From Bog-756 sp963734435 (GTDB lineage: Bacteria; Actinomycetota; Acidimicrobiia; Acidimicrobiales; RAAP-2): a stretch of 64,000 nt of DNA. Below the pieces are notes generated by a model. That model ran no database searches, was not told the DNA's origin, and worked only from the letters and a program-made list of their open reading frames with translations. This document shows, in pieces, positions 51,054-60,296 of this stretch. Made by a program: the position numbers and the translations under genes. The stretch is from positions 124,001-188,000 of the forward strand of contig CAVTHA010000015.1 in the NCBI GenBank assembly GCA_963734435.1, written 5' to 3'. Positions within the stretch are counted from its first letter, which is position 1; the number at the start of each line of letters is the position of its first letter.

Positions 51054-52112
51054 ATGAGACTGACCGTGCGTCACCGCCAGATGAACGAGCAGGGGCCCGA
51101 GTCCGCTGGCGGTCGCACCCGGATCCCCACTGAGCTGGCCGTGGTCGGGGCGATCCTGGTGGTGCTTACCCTCTTGGAGGCCATCAACGAGCTGTTCGGG
51201 CTGGGTGGGCCGACCCAGCTGTACGAAGTGTGGTTCCACGACCTGGTCCTCGTGGTCGCATCCCTCCTGGTATTGGCCCGCGCCGTGCTTGTCCCCGCCC
51301 ACCGCCGAGCCTGGTTCTTCTTCGCGCTGGCCATGATCACCTGGAGCGTGGGGACGATCGCCTGGAGCGTGGCCTACGGAGGACAGCCAAATCCGCCGTA
51401 CCCGAGCTTCGCAGACGTCCTGTGGCTCCTGTGGTATCCGGCCATGGTCGTCGGCATCGTCTATCTGATCCAAGGCCGCATCGGCCGGTTCGAACTCCAC
51501 CGGTGGATGGACGGCATCGCCGTCACCTTGCTCGTGCTGGTGGCCGGTTTCGCCCTGGTGGTTCAACCCGTAGCCGAACGTACCTCCCAGAGTCTGCTGG
51601 CCACGGTGGTGGACTTCAGCTACCCGGTCCTCGATGTGCTGATGATCGGGGCGATCCTCGGTGTCTACGGGCTCCTGGCTTGGAGGCCCGATTCCATGTG
51701 GGTGCTCATCGGGCTGGCCGTGGTGACCATGGCTGCGGCGGACGCGGCCTTCGCCGTCCAGCAGGCACGGGGTGTGGCCGACGGGGGACACTACGACTTC
51801 GTCTGGACGGTCGGAGCGCTCGCCATCGCTCTCTCGGCCTGGGTCCACACGCGGGACACCGATGTACGGTACGAGGAAGCGACCGGAATGCGGGCGATCG
51901 CACTGGCTCTGGTGGCCCAGGCGCTGGCCATCGGGATCCAGATCTACGCCATCTTCAACGAGGTGGCGAAGAGCGAGCGGGTTGTCACCGTGGTGGTGCT
52001 CATCGTCGCCTCCGTCCAGATCATCTTGACCCGGCCCCGGGCCGAGGCGACCGCTTCGCCCGACGTTTCGAATGAAGCAATTGGCGAGCAAGTAGGCGAC
52101 AAGGCCGGCTGA
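51054..52112 (+). CDS. Multi-span membrane protein, MASE-like sensor region without output domain
   Basis: A 352-residue protein with about nine or ten transmembrane helices. The PPYPSFADVLWLLWYPAM segment is typical of the membrane sensor part of actinobacterial GGDEF/EAL proteins. Here the chain ends after the last helix with a short acidic tail and has no GGDEF, EAL or kinase domain. It could be a stand-alone membrane receptor or a truncated c-di-GMP enzyme. It is convergent with the esterase gene (5 bp gap) and follows the alcohol dehydrogenase. ATG 51054 is used; ATG 51081 is possible. Confidence 0.72.
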   Translation: MRLTVRHRQMNEQGPESAGGRTRIPTELAVVGAILVVLTLLEAINELFGLGGPTQLYEVWFHDLVLVVASLLVLARAVLVPAHRRAWFFFALAMITWSVGTIAWSVAYGGQPNPPYPSFADVLWLLWYPAMVVGIVYLIQGRIGRFELHRWMDGIAVTLLVLVAGFALVVQPVAERTSQSLLATVVDFSYPVLDVLMIGAILGVYGLLAWRPDSMWVLIGLAVVTMAAADAAFAVQQARGVADGGHYDFVWTVGALAIALSAWVHTRDTDVRYEEATGMRAIALALVAQALAIGIQIYAIFNEVAKSERVVTVVVLIVASVQIILTRPRAEATASPDVSNEAIGEQVGDKAG

Positions 52113-52117
52113 CCGGG

Positions 52118-53218
52118 TCAGAGCGGATGAGCTCGGAAGAACCGCCACATGGCGGCGTCGGCCGAGATCGAGAAGGTGGTGCGGCCGAGCAGGCTGTTGA
52201 GAGCAGCCGAATCATGGCTGCCCGGCCAGGTATGACCGCCACCCCGGATGCGATACAGCTCCACGTCGGCCCGGTGCGGGCATCCCCAGGCCAGAAGGCT
52301 GATGTCGGGGGCAATGCGGGTGGTCACCACCGCGGTCGAGCAGCCATTGCGCTTGGCCCAAGCGGCTGCCTCCTCGGGAATGGCAGGTCCTTTGGCGAAG
52401 ATTCCCCTCGTGCCGAATACCTTCGCCTCCTGGCTGGTGATGATCCCCGTGCCGTCGGGACTCGGAAGCCGCGCAGCCGTCTTCGACGGTGTGCCGTCGT
52501 AGTGGACGAGGGGGTCGGCGGTGCCGTGGAAGGCCACCACCGGCACCGGGCGCTTCGTTCGGCAGGGCGAGGTGGCCTGAATACCCGCCACCGGCGCCAC
52601 CGCCGCCACCCGGGAGGAGTACTGGCACGCTATCCGCGAGGCCATGAATGCGCCGTTCGAGTAGCCGGTGACGAACACCCGGTTCTCGTCGACGCAGGAG
52701 GTGGCCTCGACATGGGTCAGCAGGTCACCGAACCAGGCCATATCCCGGCTGCCGGCGAACGACTGCCACAGGGGTACCGGCCGGTTCACGATCCAGGGCG
52801 TGACAGTGACGAATCCCTGTGTCTTCCCATAGTTGCCGAGCCCGGACAGGGTCACCTGGAGTTGTCCCGGCTCCTCATAGGCGTGCAGGTCCACGATGAC
52901 CGGTTGAGGACGCTTCTCCGACGCCACCGGGGGGACCTCCTCGGTATAGGCGCCGTCGTCCCCGTCGGCGCTGAAGGGCATGCCCTGCTGGTCCAGTGAG
53001 CCGAGGCCGTCGATACAACCGGGGGACGGGCGAGCCGGAACACCGGCGGCGGCCGTTGCGCGGCCGGTGGGAGCGGCGGCGGTGAGAGCGCCGGCGGCGG
53101 TCAAGATGGTGACCAGGGTGCGCACGAGGCGTGCCGACTTCGCCGGGCGTCCGGTCTGGCGGTCCACGCGGCTCAACCGTACCGGCGCGGGCGGACGAAG
53201 GACGGGTGTGGTCGCCAT
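52118..53218 (-). CDS. Secreted PHB-depolymerase/feruloyl-esterase-type hydrolase
   Basis: A 366-residue exported esterase of the LpqC/esterase-PHB family. The N-terminal basic region and hydrophobic stretch (RTLVTILTAAGALTAAA) form a signal peptide with a long cytoplasmic lead. The nucleophile elbow is GYSNG (Ser187), HGTADPLVHYDG carries the Asp and GGGHTWPG the His. Such enzymes cleave polyhydroxyalkanoate oligomers, acetyl- or feruloyl-xylan. Its gene is upstream of no obvious partner; the nucleoside hydrolase gene follows on the same strand in the opposite order. Confidence 0.87.
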   Translation of the reverse strand: MATTPVLRPPAPVRLSRVDRQTGRPAKSARLVRTLVTILTAAGALTAAAPTGRATAAAGVPARPSPGCIDGLGSLDQQGMPFSADGDDGAYTEEVPPVASEKRPQPVIVDLHAYEEPGQLQVTLSGLGNYGKTQGFVTVTPWIVNRPVPLWQSFAGSRDMAWFGDLLTHVEATSCVDENRVFVTGYSNGAFMASRIACQYSSRVAAVAPVAGIQATSPCRTKRPVPVVAFHGTADPLVHYDGTPSKTAARLPSPDGTGIITSQEAKVFGTRGIFAKGPAIPEEAAAWAKRNGCSTAVVTTRIAPDISLLAWGCPHRADVELYRIRGGGHTWPGSHDSAALNSLLGRTTFSISADAAMWRFFRAHPL

Positions 53219-53341
53219 AGGACCGGGCAGGGGACCGGTCAGAGCTTCACGACGCCGGAAGGAACCGATCGCATCGGGCCACCGCCGAGGTCGACCCGGA
53301 GGCCGGCCTACGGCCCGTCACGTTGATGTCGGAGGTGTGGA

Positions 53342-54391
53342 TCACCGGGTGTCGATGAGCGTGTCGATGCGCCGGTTGAGCGCGGCTTGATCGGCGACGT
53401 GCACGTACACCTCGTCGGCGGGTCCCGCCCCGCTGGCCCAAGACAGTCCGCCCTGCGGGTTGATGACCGCTCTCCCGCCCTGGCCCAGGACCGTGAAGAT
53501 CCCCTGCCCGCCCTCGATGGCATACAACATCGTGGGTCCGTCCCAGTCCCCGTCGCCAGGTGGCCCGCACCCGAACAGCGCCTCGTAGACGAGGCGCATC
53601 GGGTTGCGGGAGGGCACCACCGTGCAGAGCGTCCCGCCGACCTTCGTCTGGATTCCGTCGTATCCGTCGACCCACGCGATCGGCGTCGGCCACCCCCCCG
53701 GTCCCACGACGGCGCGGGCCGTGGGGATATCGAGACGCTCGTTGGTGAAGGCGGGGCCCCCGGCCGGGAACAGCCCGTCCTCAATGACCAGGCGCTTGAC
53801 CTTGGCATCGACCAACTGGCGCCCGTCGAGCCGACTTCCCTGCCCGGGGCCGGAACCGAGCAACCCGGCCAGATTGGTATAGGCGCCGATCGCGACCACG
53901 GTGACGCTCCTGTCCGGCTGTCCGGCCAGCAGGCGGCGGTAGAGGGGGACGGCGCCCGGTGCGGCTGCGCTGTCCCGGATGGCGTGGGGAAGGCTCGCGG
54001 CGAGCGCGTCGCTGTACCCGTGCGGCGCGGTGTTCGCCGCCGCATCGAACACGGCACCGACCGGAATGCGCTCGTGACCGTAGGCAGTGTCGATGGCATC
54101 GAGGGCGGCGACCGCCACGGGGTTGCGGATGTCGGACATGACGCCGAGAACCTGCACTCTCCCCTCTTGCTGGAGCACATTGGCCATGCCCACGGCAGTG
54201 GCGTCGTCCCAGTACAGGGACAGATCAGTGTCGATGATCACCCGAGTGGGCGCAGCCGCCGCCGCATCGGATGTCGGCGGGGTGGTGGCACACCCGGGTA
54301 GGGCGACGGTGACAAGGAGGAGGGCCAGGGTGCCGGCCGCCCCCCAACACGTCCCGCGGCCGGTGTGGCGCCCCCGCCGGCTGGTGGACAT
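53342..54391 (-). CDS. Inosine-uridine nucleoside hydrolase-like lipoprotein
   Basis: A 349-residue exported IUNH-fold protein. A signal with lipobox LPGC precedes the core. The calcium-site motif reads IIDTDLSLYWDDATAV instead of the usual DTDPGxDDAxA, so three residues differ but the Asp pair is kept. VAIGAYTNLAGLL and the late DGYDGIQTKVGG loop are family-like. Exported IUNH proteins salvage nucleosides outside the membrane. ATG 54389-54391 is chosen because the signal peptide follows it directly; a longer upstream frame is without similarity. Confidence 0.83.
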   Translation of the reverse strand: MSTSRRGRHTGRGTCWGAAGTLALLLVTVALPGCATTPPTSDAAAAAPTRVIIDTDLSLYWDDATAVGMANVLQQEGRVQVLGVMSDIRNPVAVAALDAIDTAYGHERIPVGAVFDAAANTAPHGYSDALAASLPHAIRDSAAAPGAVPLYRRLLAGQPDRSVTVVAIGAYTNLAGLLGSGPGQGSRLDGRQLVDAKVKRLVIEDGLFPAGGPAFTNERLDIPTARAVVGPGGWPTPIAWVDGYDGIQTKVGGTLCTVVPSRNPMRLVYEALFGCGPPGDGDWDGPTMLYAIEGGQGIFTVLGQGGRAVINPQGGLSWASGAGPADEVYVHVADQAALNRRIDTLIDTR

Positions 54392-54426
54392 GGTTGCACC
54401 TTTGGCAGATCGTCGGCGGGCGAATC

Positions 54427-54705
54427 CTACCGTTGGCCCGCCTGGCATGTCGGGTCCGGGGGCCTCCCTCCCATCGCTCCGCATTCGTCGAGGCCCGGCA
54501 CCGGTTCGCGGATTCCCTGCCGGCCGAAGTCTGCGAACTCGAACAAGAGCTCGTCGACCGACACGACGAACTCCTCGGAGTTCCCACCGACCGAGCTCAC
54601 CCAACGGGTGGCCAGTCCACCGAAGTAGTACCGGTATTCGTGGGTGCGCCAGGGATCACTCCGCCAACCCTGGCCCGGCCCCTCGGGGAAGCTCGCCCAG
54701 TTCAC
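54427..54705 (-). CDS. Small DUF2510-like protein
   Basis: A 92-residue frame in the 413-bp gap between the nucleoside hydrolase and the methyltransferase. It contains GWRSDPWRTHEYRYYFGG and TRWVSSVGG, close to the W-x-x-DPxxRHExRYxxGxxTxxV pattern of short actinobacterial DUF2510-type modules. An acidic amphipathic segment follows (VSVDELLFEFADFG). GTG 54703-54705 is a weak start with little Shine-Dalgarno. There is no signal peptide or membrane segment. The pattern match makes it more than chance, but the function is unknown. Confidence 0.5.
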   Translation of the reverse strand: MNWASFPEGPGQGWRSDPWRTHEYRYYFGGLATRWVSSVGGNSEEFVVSVDELLFEFADFGRQGIREPVPGLDECGAMGGRPPDPTCQAGQR

Positions 54706-54804
54706 CCCGCGATCTTGCTGGTCCGGGCTAACCCGATGTGTAACGCCGACATGGACGTTGAGTGACGCAGACTGGCTCAGTGGCGGTACCGCTGATGACT
54801 CCGT

Positions 54805-55641
54805 TCAGGTCCGCCGTGCCTGCACGATCCAGCACGTGCTGTCGAGTCGAACGCCGTCGCTCCGGTGGTGCTCGGTGAGCACGTCTCGCATGGCGGAGCG
54901 GGCCCGATCGGACCGGTCGGCGTCAGCCTGGCGGAACATGGCGCGAGCCATCCCGGTGTGCATGAGGAATTCGAGCGCCTCTTCGACGGTCCCGCCGCCG
55001 GCGATCAGTAGTGGAAGCTCTAGGGATCCGAATGTCACCCCGCCGAACCCGGCCGTCCGCAACAGGGACGCCACAGTATCGGGATCGGCCAGAGAGAACG
55101 GGCCCGGGCCCTCGTTCGGATCGGGGAGGGGCAGATGCTCAGACGCTGCCATCACGGGCAGGAGCAACCAGTCATTCCGGGCGAGTGCCTGCCAGCAGCA
55201 AAAGACCAGCCGCCCACCGGGTGGCAATGAGGCCCCGATATTCGAGAACGCGGCCACCGGATCATCGAAGAACATCACGCCGAAGCGGCTGATACCGATG
55301 TCGACACTGTCTGGCGCGAATCGGTGGGTCTGAGCGTCAGCCTGCCGGAACTCGACATTGGCGACACCTCGTCCGACTGCGTCGGCCCGTGCCCGATCGA
55401 GCATCGGCTTCGAGACGTCCACCCCGAGCGCGGTCCGCCCCGCCCGGGCCGCTTGCAGGGTCATCGATCCGCAGCCGCACCCGATGTCGAGCACCCTCGA
55501 TCCTGACCCGATCTCCGCCGCGCCGAGGACCGCGCTCCCGACCGGCTCGAGCTGACGGTCGTACTGGACCTGCTGATCCACCCAGTGGCGTGCGTCGGAG
55601 CTGTTCCAGTGGTCGATCTGCGCCTCGTTGGCTGGTGTCAT
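54805..55641 (-). CDS. Class I SAM-dependent methyltransferase
   Basis: A 278-residue methyltransferase. SAM motif I is VLDIGCGCGSMTLQAA. The acidic end of strand 2 is LGVDVSKPM. DAQTHRF then gives the adenine-binding Asp, and ISRFGVMFFDDP the post-motif region. The C-terminal half is helical, as in UbiE/COQ5-like enzymes acting on small molecules. It is divergent from the VOC gene with a 56-bp gap; both are intact. The substrate is unknown. Confidence 0.88.
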   Translation of the reverse strand: MTPANEAQIDHWNSSDARHWVDQQVQYDRQLEPVGSAVLGAAEIGSGSRVLDIGCGCGSMTLQAARAGRTALGVDVSKPMLDRARADAVGRGVANVEFRQADAQTHRFAPDSVDIGISRFGVMFFDDPVAAFSNIGASLPPGGRLVFCCWQALARNDWLLLPVMAASEHLPLPDPNEGPGPFSLADPDTVASLLRTAGFGGVTFGSLELPLLIAGGGTVEEALEFLMHTGMARAMFRQADADRSDRARSAMRDVLTEHHRSDGVRLDSTCWIVQARRT

Positions 55642-55697
55642 CGGAGACCTGCTCCTTTGGGGTGGCGGGTTGGAGTATCGCAGTAGTGTCAGAGGGG

Positions 55698-56249
55698 ATG
55701 GCCGGTCTTGAGCCGTTCCGATTGAACGGGGTCCACCACTTGGCCCTGGTGTGCCGGGACATGGAGCGCACGGTGGACTTCTACACCAATGTGCTCGGTA
55801 TGCGGCTGGTCAAGACCATCGAGCTCCCCGCCGGACTCGGCCACCATTTCTTCTTCGACTGCGGCGGGGACGACTGCCTGGCCTTCTTCTGGTTCCCCGA
55901 CGCTCCGGACGGGATCCCGGGGGTGTCGGCACCGGTAGATCGTCCCGACCGGGGGGATCTCACCAGCGCCATCGGGTCGATGAACCATGTCGCCTTCAGC
56001 GTCCCCGAGGACAAGATCGAGGAGTACCGGGCTCGGCTGCTCCGGGCCGGAGTCGACTGCACCGAGGTCGCCAACCATGACGACAGTGAGTTCGGATTGA
56101 GCGAGTGCATGCACCCGGGGGTGTACGTCCGCTCTGTCTACTTTCAGGACCCCGACGGGATACTCCTGGAGTTCGCCTGCTGGACCCGGCCGCTCGAAGG
56201 TGATGTCGTCCGCCCGCAGCTCCAGGCGTCGACACCGACCGAGGCCTGA
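55698..56249 (+). CDS. VOC-superfamily (glyoxalase/extradiol dioxygenase fold) protein
   Basis: A 183-residue protein with two beta-alpha-beta-beta-beta modules. The first has the metal His in VHHLALVCRDMERTVDFYTNVLGM. The second has NHVAFSVPEDKIEEYRARLLRAG and the final Glu in YFQDPDGILLEFACW. This spacing of His/His/Glu is that of single-chain metal-dependent dioxygenases or epimerases. ATG 55698 follows GAGGGG. It is divergent from the methyltransferase and convergent with the amidohydrolase-SnoaL gene. It could open an aromatic ring, detoxify a 2-oxoaldehyde or simply bind a ligand. Confidence 0.86.
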   Translation: MAGLEPFRLNGVHHLALVCRDMERTVDFYTNVLGMRLVKTIELPAGLGHHFFFDCGGDDCLAFFWFPDAPDGIPGVSAPVDRPDRGDLTSAIGSMNHVAFSVPEDKIEEYRARLLRAGVDCTEVANHDDSEFGLSECMHPGVYVRSVYFQDPDGILLEFACWTRPLEGDVVRPQLQASTPTEA

Positions 56250-56311
56250 GGTCTGCCGGTCGCAGAGGGCGTCAGAGCGCCGAACAGGGCAGCCAAGGGA
56301 CCACCCGCGAT

Positions 56312-57827
56312 TCAGTTCTCGCTTGCCGTCGGGCTCGGCGGAGCCGGGTTCGGCGAGGCCGCCAGGCGCGACTTCACGTCTTCGTTCAGTCCCTCGATGC
56401 GCAGTGACCGAATGTGGCCGTCGACGACTTGGAATGTATCGACCACCGCACTGTGGGTGCCGGCGAGCTGGAGGTCGATCTCGACGACGAGCTCGTCCCC
56501 TTTGGTGATGACGGGTCCGGGATGGGGTAGCAAGTCGTCGAACCGGAACGCTCCCTCTTCGTAGAAGTCGACGATGGCGTGGATGCCCCGGTAGACAGTG
56601 CCCTGGGCGTCGAGCACGGCGTCCGAGGCGAACAACTGGCTCAGCGCTCGAGCGTCCCGCATGGTCACGGCGCCGAAGTAGTCCGCCACCACCGCCGACC
56701 CTCCGCTCCAGCGGGACGGGAGGCGGTAGATGCTCCTGGCGTTGGCACCGAGCACTCTGGCTTGAGAAGCCGCGCTCGAGGGGCTCGATCGTACGGCGGA
56801 GCGCCGCCACGGCGCCGGGGAAGGTGGCGTCGTGGTGCGGATAGTCCGATCCCCAGACCACTCGGCTCTGTCCGACGAAGGGCAGGAGCGCCGGTAGCGT
56901 CGCCTCGTCCACCTCGAAGCTGATGGCACACTGCCGGGCGAAGTAGTCGCTCGGGCGTAGGGGCATGTCGGGACAGAATCCCCCGAAGGTCTCGGACTGC
57001 TCGTCGAGGCGTTCGAGCCAGAACGGTGCCCATCCCCCTCCTGACTCGAGAAAGATCAGCCGCAGACCGGGGTGGCGTTCCAGCGTCCCGAACGCCATGA
57101 GCTGGGCGCACGAGAGCATCGATTCGAAGGAATGGGACACGGCGTGGAGGATCAGGGGGTTGAACGGTCGGTCCGAACCGAGCGTTGGCACGATCACCGA
57201 GCTGCCTTCGTGGATGCCCATGGGGACCTGCAGCTCCTCAGCCGCGTCCCACACCGGCTCGTACGCCGGGTCTGAGAGCGAACGGCCCATGCAGGGATTG
57301 GGCCTCACGAAGGCCGACTTGAACCCCAGCTCCTGCACCGACCGGCGCAGCTCCTGCGCCGCCGCCGCCGGATCCTGCATGGGCAGCATGGCCGAGCCGA
57401 ACAGCCGTGCCCCATCGGCGGCGCAGTAGTCCGCCAGCCAGTCGTTGTACGCCCGGGCCAGCGAGACGGCGGCCTGCGGGTCGGTCAGGGCCCAGAAGTA
57501 CAGCCCGATGGATGGGTAGAGGACGGCCTGGTCGATTCCTTCGGTGTCCATGTCGACCAGTCGGGCCACGGGGTCCGATCCACCCGGCTGGGCCTCGGAC
57601 AGAGGAGTGAAGCCCGAGGAATCGGCAAAGTTGGCGCCCGGGGTGGCCAGTGTCCCGAGGGGCACGGCCAGGACCTCCTTGCTCCCCACCATCACGTGCT
57701 CGAAGCCGCCGGCGTCGCCATGGATGATCGGGCGCACGGCCTCGGGCACGTCCTTCCAGGCTTGCAGGGGCTCGACGACGTGCCCGTCGGCGTCGGCCAC
57801 CAGGGTCGGGACGTGGACGGCGGTCAT
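56312..57827 (-). pseudogene. Amidohydrolase fused to SnoaL-like domain, one frameshift
   Basis: From ATG 57825-57827 the frame encodes an Amidohydro_2 barrel: VADADGHVVEPLQAW at the N-terminus, GIHEGS in the middle and WGSDYPHHDATFPGAV near the end. Close to 56772-56788 one extra base breaks the frame. The following frame carries the normal end of the barrel (QARVLGANARSIYRLP). Then, without a stop, a SnoaL/NTF2-like domain follows (VVADYFGAVTMRDARALSQLF...YRGIHAIVDFYEEGAF) to TGA at 56312. Repaired length is about 505 residues. The fusion of amidohydrolase and SnoaL is uncommon. It is the third amidohydrolase of this window. Confidence 0.8.
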
Positions 57828-57991
57828 ACCCTCGACCGGGAGTCATGCCCACCGGGTGGCATGGATGGAACCCTAACGCCACCCCTGTGGCCGCGCCCCG
57901 GAAGGGATTGGGGAACGGGCAACGCCACACGGTGCCCGTTCCACGTAACCTGGCCGTCGGCGTGATGGTCCGGTCGCGGGGGAGGCGAGGA

Positions 57992-59527
57992 GTGGCACAG
58001 CAGACCGACCGCAGGCGGCCAGATGCCCGCCTGGTGGCCGTGGTCGCGCTGCTGTTGGGCTTGGCCCTCGCCACCGCTCCATTCCCGGTGTCGGCCGGCG
58101 CCGGGTCCCGCCTGTCTTCGGTCCCCATCGTCGAGGTCAGCGCTGATGCTGCCCAGGCCATGGACGGTTTCGGCGCCTCAGGAGCGTGGTGGCCGAACGA
58201 CCTGGTGCGGTTCCCCGTGTCGGTGCAGGAACAGGTGGCCGACCTCCTCTTCGCCTCGACCGGGATCGACCTGAGCGTCTACCGCTACAACATCGGAGCC
58301 GGAGGGGTGGGAGTCACCGACCCCACCCGCGCCGTGCAGAGCCCCCTAGAGCGACCCGGCGTCTACGACTGGTCAGCCGATCCCGGGGGCACCCGGTTCC
58401 TCCAGCTGGCGCACGATCATGGTGTGCCCCTGCTCGAGGGTTTCGCCAACAGCGCCCCGCCGGAGTGGACCACCAACCACCAGAGCTGCGGAGGCCAACT
58501 GGCACCCGGCGACGAGCGCAGCTTTGCCTCCTATCTGGCTGCGGTCGTGCACCACTTCGCTGCCGGCGGCATCGACCTAGGGGTGGTGAGCCCGATGAAC
58601 GAACCGGACAACAGCTTCGCCTCCTGCGGACAGGAAGGAATGGCCGTGCCGGTGGGCCAGCGGGCGACCATGGTCCAGGACCTGGGCCGGGCTCTCGCCC
58701 GTCGGGCACCCTTCTCCCAGGTGATCGCCGACGAGTCGAGCCTGGCCACCTTCCAGTTCCTGCCCGAGGTACCCCGGTGGCTGTCGGTCGGTGGTACCTC
58801 CAGATGGCTGGCCGCTCTGGCCCACCACACCTACGAGTTCCCGACCGACACCCAGGCGGCGATGGTCTCTGCCCTCGGGTCCCGGTTCGGCAAGGCGTTG
58901 TGGATGACCGAGATCTGCTGCTACGACGGCAAGGGGCCCTTGGTCGGGTTCGGTCCACAGTACGACCCCACCATGACCAGCGGGCTGTGGCTGGCGGACA
59001 CCGTCTACCAGGACGTGGCGGTCATCGGAGACTCGCAATTCGATTGGTGGACGGCGCTGTCGAGCCAGCTCGGTTGCCACCCGGTCGGCCACCCGAGCTG
59101 TGTCTCCGCCGTCAACGGCTCGGGATGGAACGACGGCCTGCTCTACTACGACCCGGCCTACGCCCAGGACGGGAACCACGCCATCACCACCACCAAGCGC
59201 TACTACGTACTGGGGAATTTCAGCCGATACGTTCGGCCCGGGGCGGTCCGCCACCCGGTGACCGGAGCCCCGCCGGGCGTCCGTGCCCTGGCCTTCGAGA
59301 GGAACGGCGACTGGACCGTGGTGATCGTCGACGACGGGGTACCCGGCTCTGTCGCCGCCCGTCTGGGCATCCGGCTCCCGGGGGGTGCGGCGGCCAGGCC
59401 GACCGACGCCGTTCGGACCAGTACCGCCGACGACCTGGCCGAGGTGTCGCTGCCTCGCGTGGCGCACGGCGCGGCCTTCGTGCACATTCCGCCGGAGAGC
59501 GTGACCACCTACACCTTCGGGGATTGA
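57992..59527 (+). CDS. Secreted glycoside hydrolase family 30-type endo-glycosidase
   Basis: A 511-residue exported glycosidase. An N-terminal basic run and hydrophobic stretch (LVAVVALLLGLALATA) form the signal. DGFGASGAWWP starts the (beta/alpha)8 barrel. The acid/base Glu204 is in SPMNEPDN and the nucleophile Glu307 in WMTEICC. A beta-sandwich tail (about 415-510) follows. This pattern is nearest to GH30 beta-1,6-galactanase/glucosylceramidase-like enzymes. GTG 57992 has GGGGAGG upstream; an ATG at 57965 adds nine residues. Together with the GH38 enzyme it indicates use of complex plant or fungal polysaccharides. Confidence 0.88.
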   Translation: MAQQTDRRRPDARLVAVVALLLGLALATAPFPVSAGAGSRLSSVPIVEVSADAAQAMDGFGASGAWWPNDLVRFPVSVQEQVADLLFASTGIDLSVYRYNIGAGGVGVTDPTRAVQSPLERPGVYDWSADPGGTRFLQLAHDHGVPLLEGFANSAPPEWTTNHQSCGGQLAPGDERSFASYLAAVVHHFAAGGIDLGVVSPMNEPDNSFASCGQEGMAVPVGQRATMVQDLGRALARRAPFSQVIADESSLATFQFLPEVPRWLSVGGTSRWLAALAHHTYEFPTDTQAAMVSALGSRFGKALWMTEICCYDGKGPLVGFGPQYDPTMTSGLWLADTVYQDVAVIGDSQFDWWTALSSQLGCHPVGHPSCVSAVNGSGWNDGLLYYDPAYAQDGNHAITTTKRYYVLGNFSRYVRPGAVRHPVTGAPPGVRALAFERNGDWTVVIVDDGVPGSVAARLGIRLPGGAAARPTDAVRTSTADDLAEVSLPRVAHGAAFVHIPPESVTTYTFGD

Positions 59528-59741
59528 CCGTTCCACGGCCCGGCAGCACCACCCCGATCGGTGATCCCACCGCCCGGTGAACCGGCATCGGCGATCCTCC
59601 CCGGCCAGGAAGGCATCCACGGCGCTTCCGATGAGTTTCGCCGCCCGCACGAGTCACTATGGACCAGGGCATATGAGCCAAGTGGGGACGGCGGGAGTGG
59701 TCGTACCCGGCAATCGGCCCGCACCGGGCGAGGAGGGCAAG

Positions 59742-60296
59742 ATGAGCAGGATCATCGTTACCGAGTTCATGTCACTCGATGGCGTGATGGAGGAGCCCCG
59801 CTGGACCTTCGAGTTCGATCGGGGTGACGAGGGGGACAAGTTCAAATGGGACGAGCTGTTCGACGCCGAGTCGCTGCTACTCGGACGCCTGACGTACCAG
59901 GGATTCGCCGCCGCCTGGCCCTCGATGGGCGGCGACGACTTCGGTAAGCGGATGAACGACATCCACAAGTATGTGGTGTCCTCGACGCTGACCGACGACG
60001 AGGCGGCATGGGGCAGCACGACCGTACTGCGCGGCGATGTCATCGAGGAGGTGAGCCGCTTGAGGGATCGGTCCGGTGGCAACCTGCTCGTCGAGGGAAG
60101 CGCTCGGCTGGTCCACGGGTTGGCTCGGCACGGTCTGGTCGACGAATACCGGCTGATGGTGTTCCCCGTCGTTCTCGGCCGCGGCAAGCGGGTGTTCCCC
60201 GAGGAGATGGCCGAGGCTTCGAAGCTGACCCTCGCCGATTCGAGGACCGTGGGTTCAGGAGTCCTGTTGCTCACCTGCCATCCGGTTCGGAGCTGA
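59742..60296 (+). CDS. RibD-C-domain (dihydrofolate-reductase-fold) protein
   Basis: A 184-residue protein of the RibD C-terminal/DHFR-fold family: VTEFMSLDGVMEEPRW at the start, LLLGRLTYQGFAAAWPS and KYVVSSTL in the middle, and LLVEGSARLVHGLARHGLVDEYRLMVFPVVLGRGKR near the end. These proteins bind NADPH; most are uncharacterised reductases. ATG 59742 is chosen because AGGAGGG is 6 nt upstream; an in-frame extension to 59577 lacks similarity. Its 3' end overlaps the convergent alpha/beta hydrolase by 42 bp. Confidence 0.88.
   Translation: MSRIIVTEFMSLDGVMEEPRWTFEFDRGDEGDKFKWDELFDAESLLLGRLTYQGFAAAWPSMGGDDFGKRMNDIHKYVVSSTLTDDEAAWGSTTVLRGDVIEEVSRLRDRSGGNLLVEGSARLVHGLARHGLVDEYRLMVFPVVLGRGKRVFPEEMAEASKLTLADSRTVGSGVLLLTCHPVRS

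Noticed and set aside
50853..52148. 431-codon minus-strand frame with many His/Gly/Asp
   Set aside because: It is antisense to the NDMA-dependent dehydrogenase end and the membrane protein, which have clear family features.
58186..59580. 464-codon plus-strand frame inside the GH30-type gene
   Set aside because: Another frame of a gene with intact catalytic motifs; Arg-rich shadow.
59650..59662. AGTCACTATGG resembling the right half of the ATAGTA palindrome
   Set aside because: No matching left half, and it lies in the leader of an unrelated gene; probably chance.
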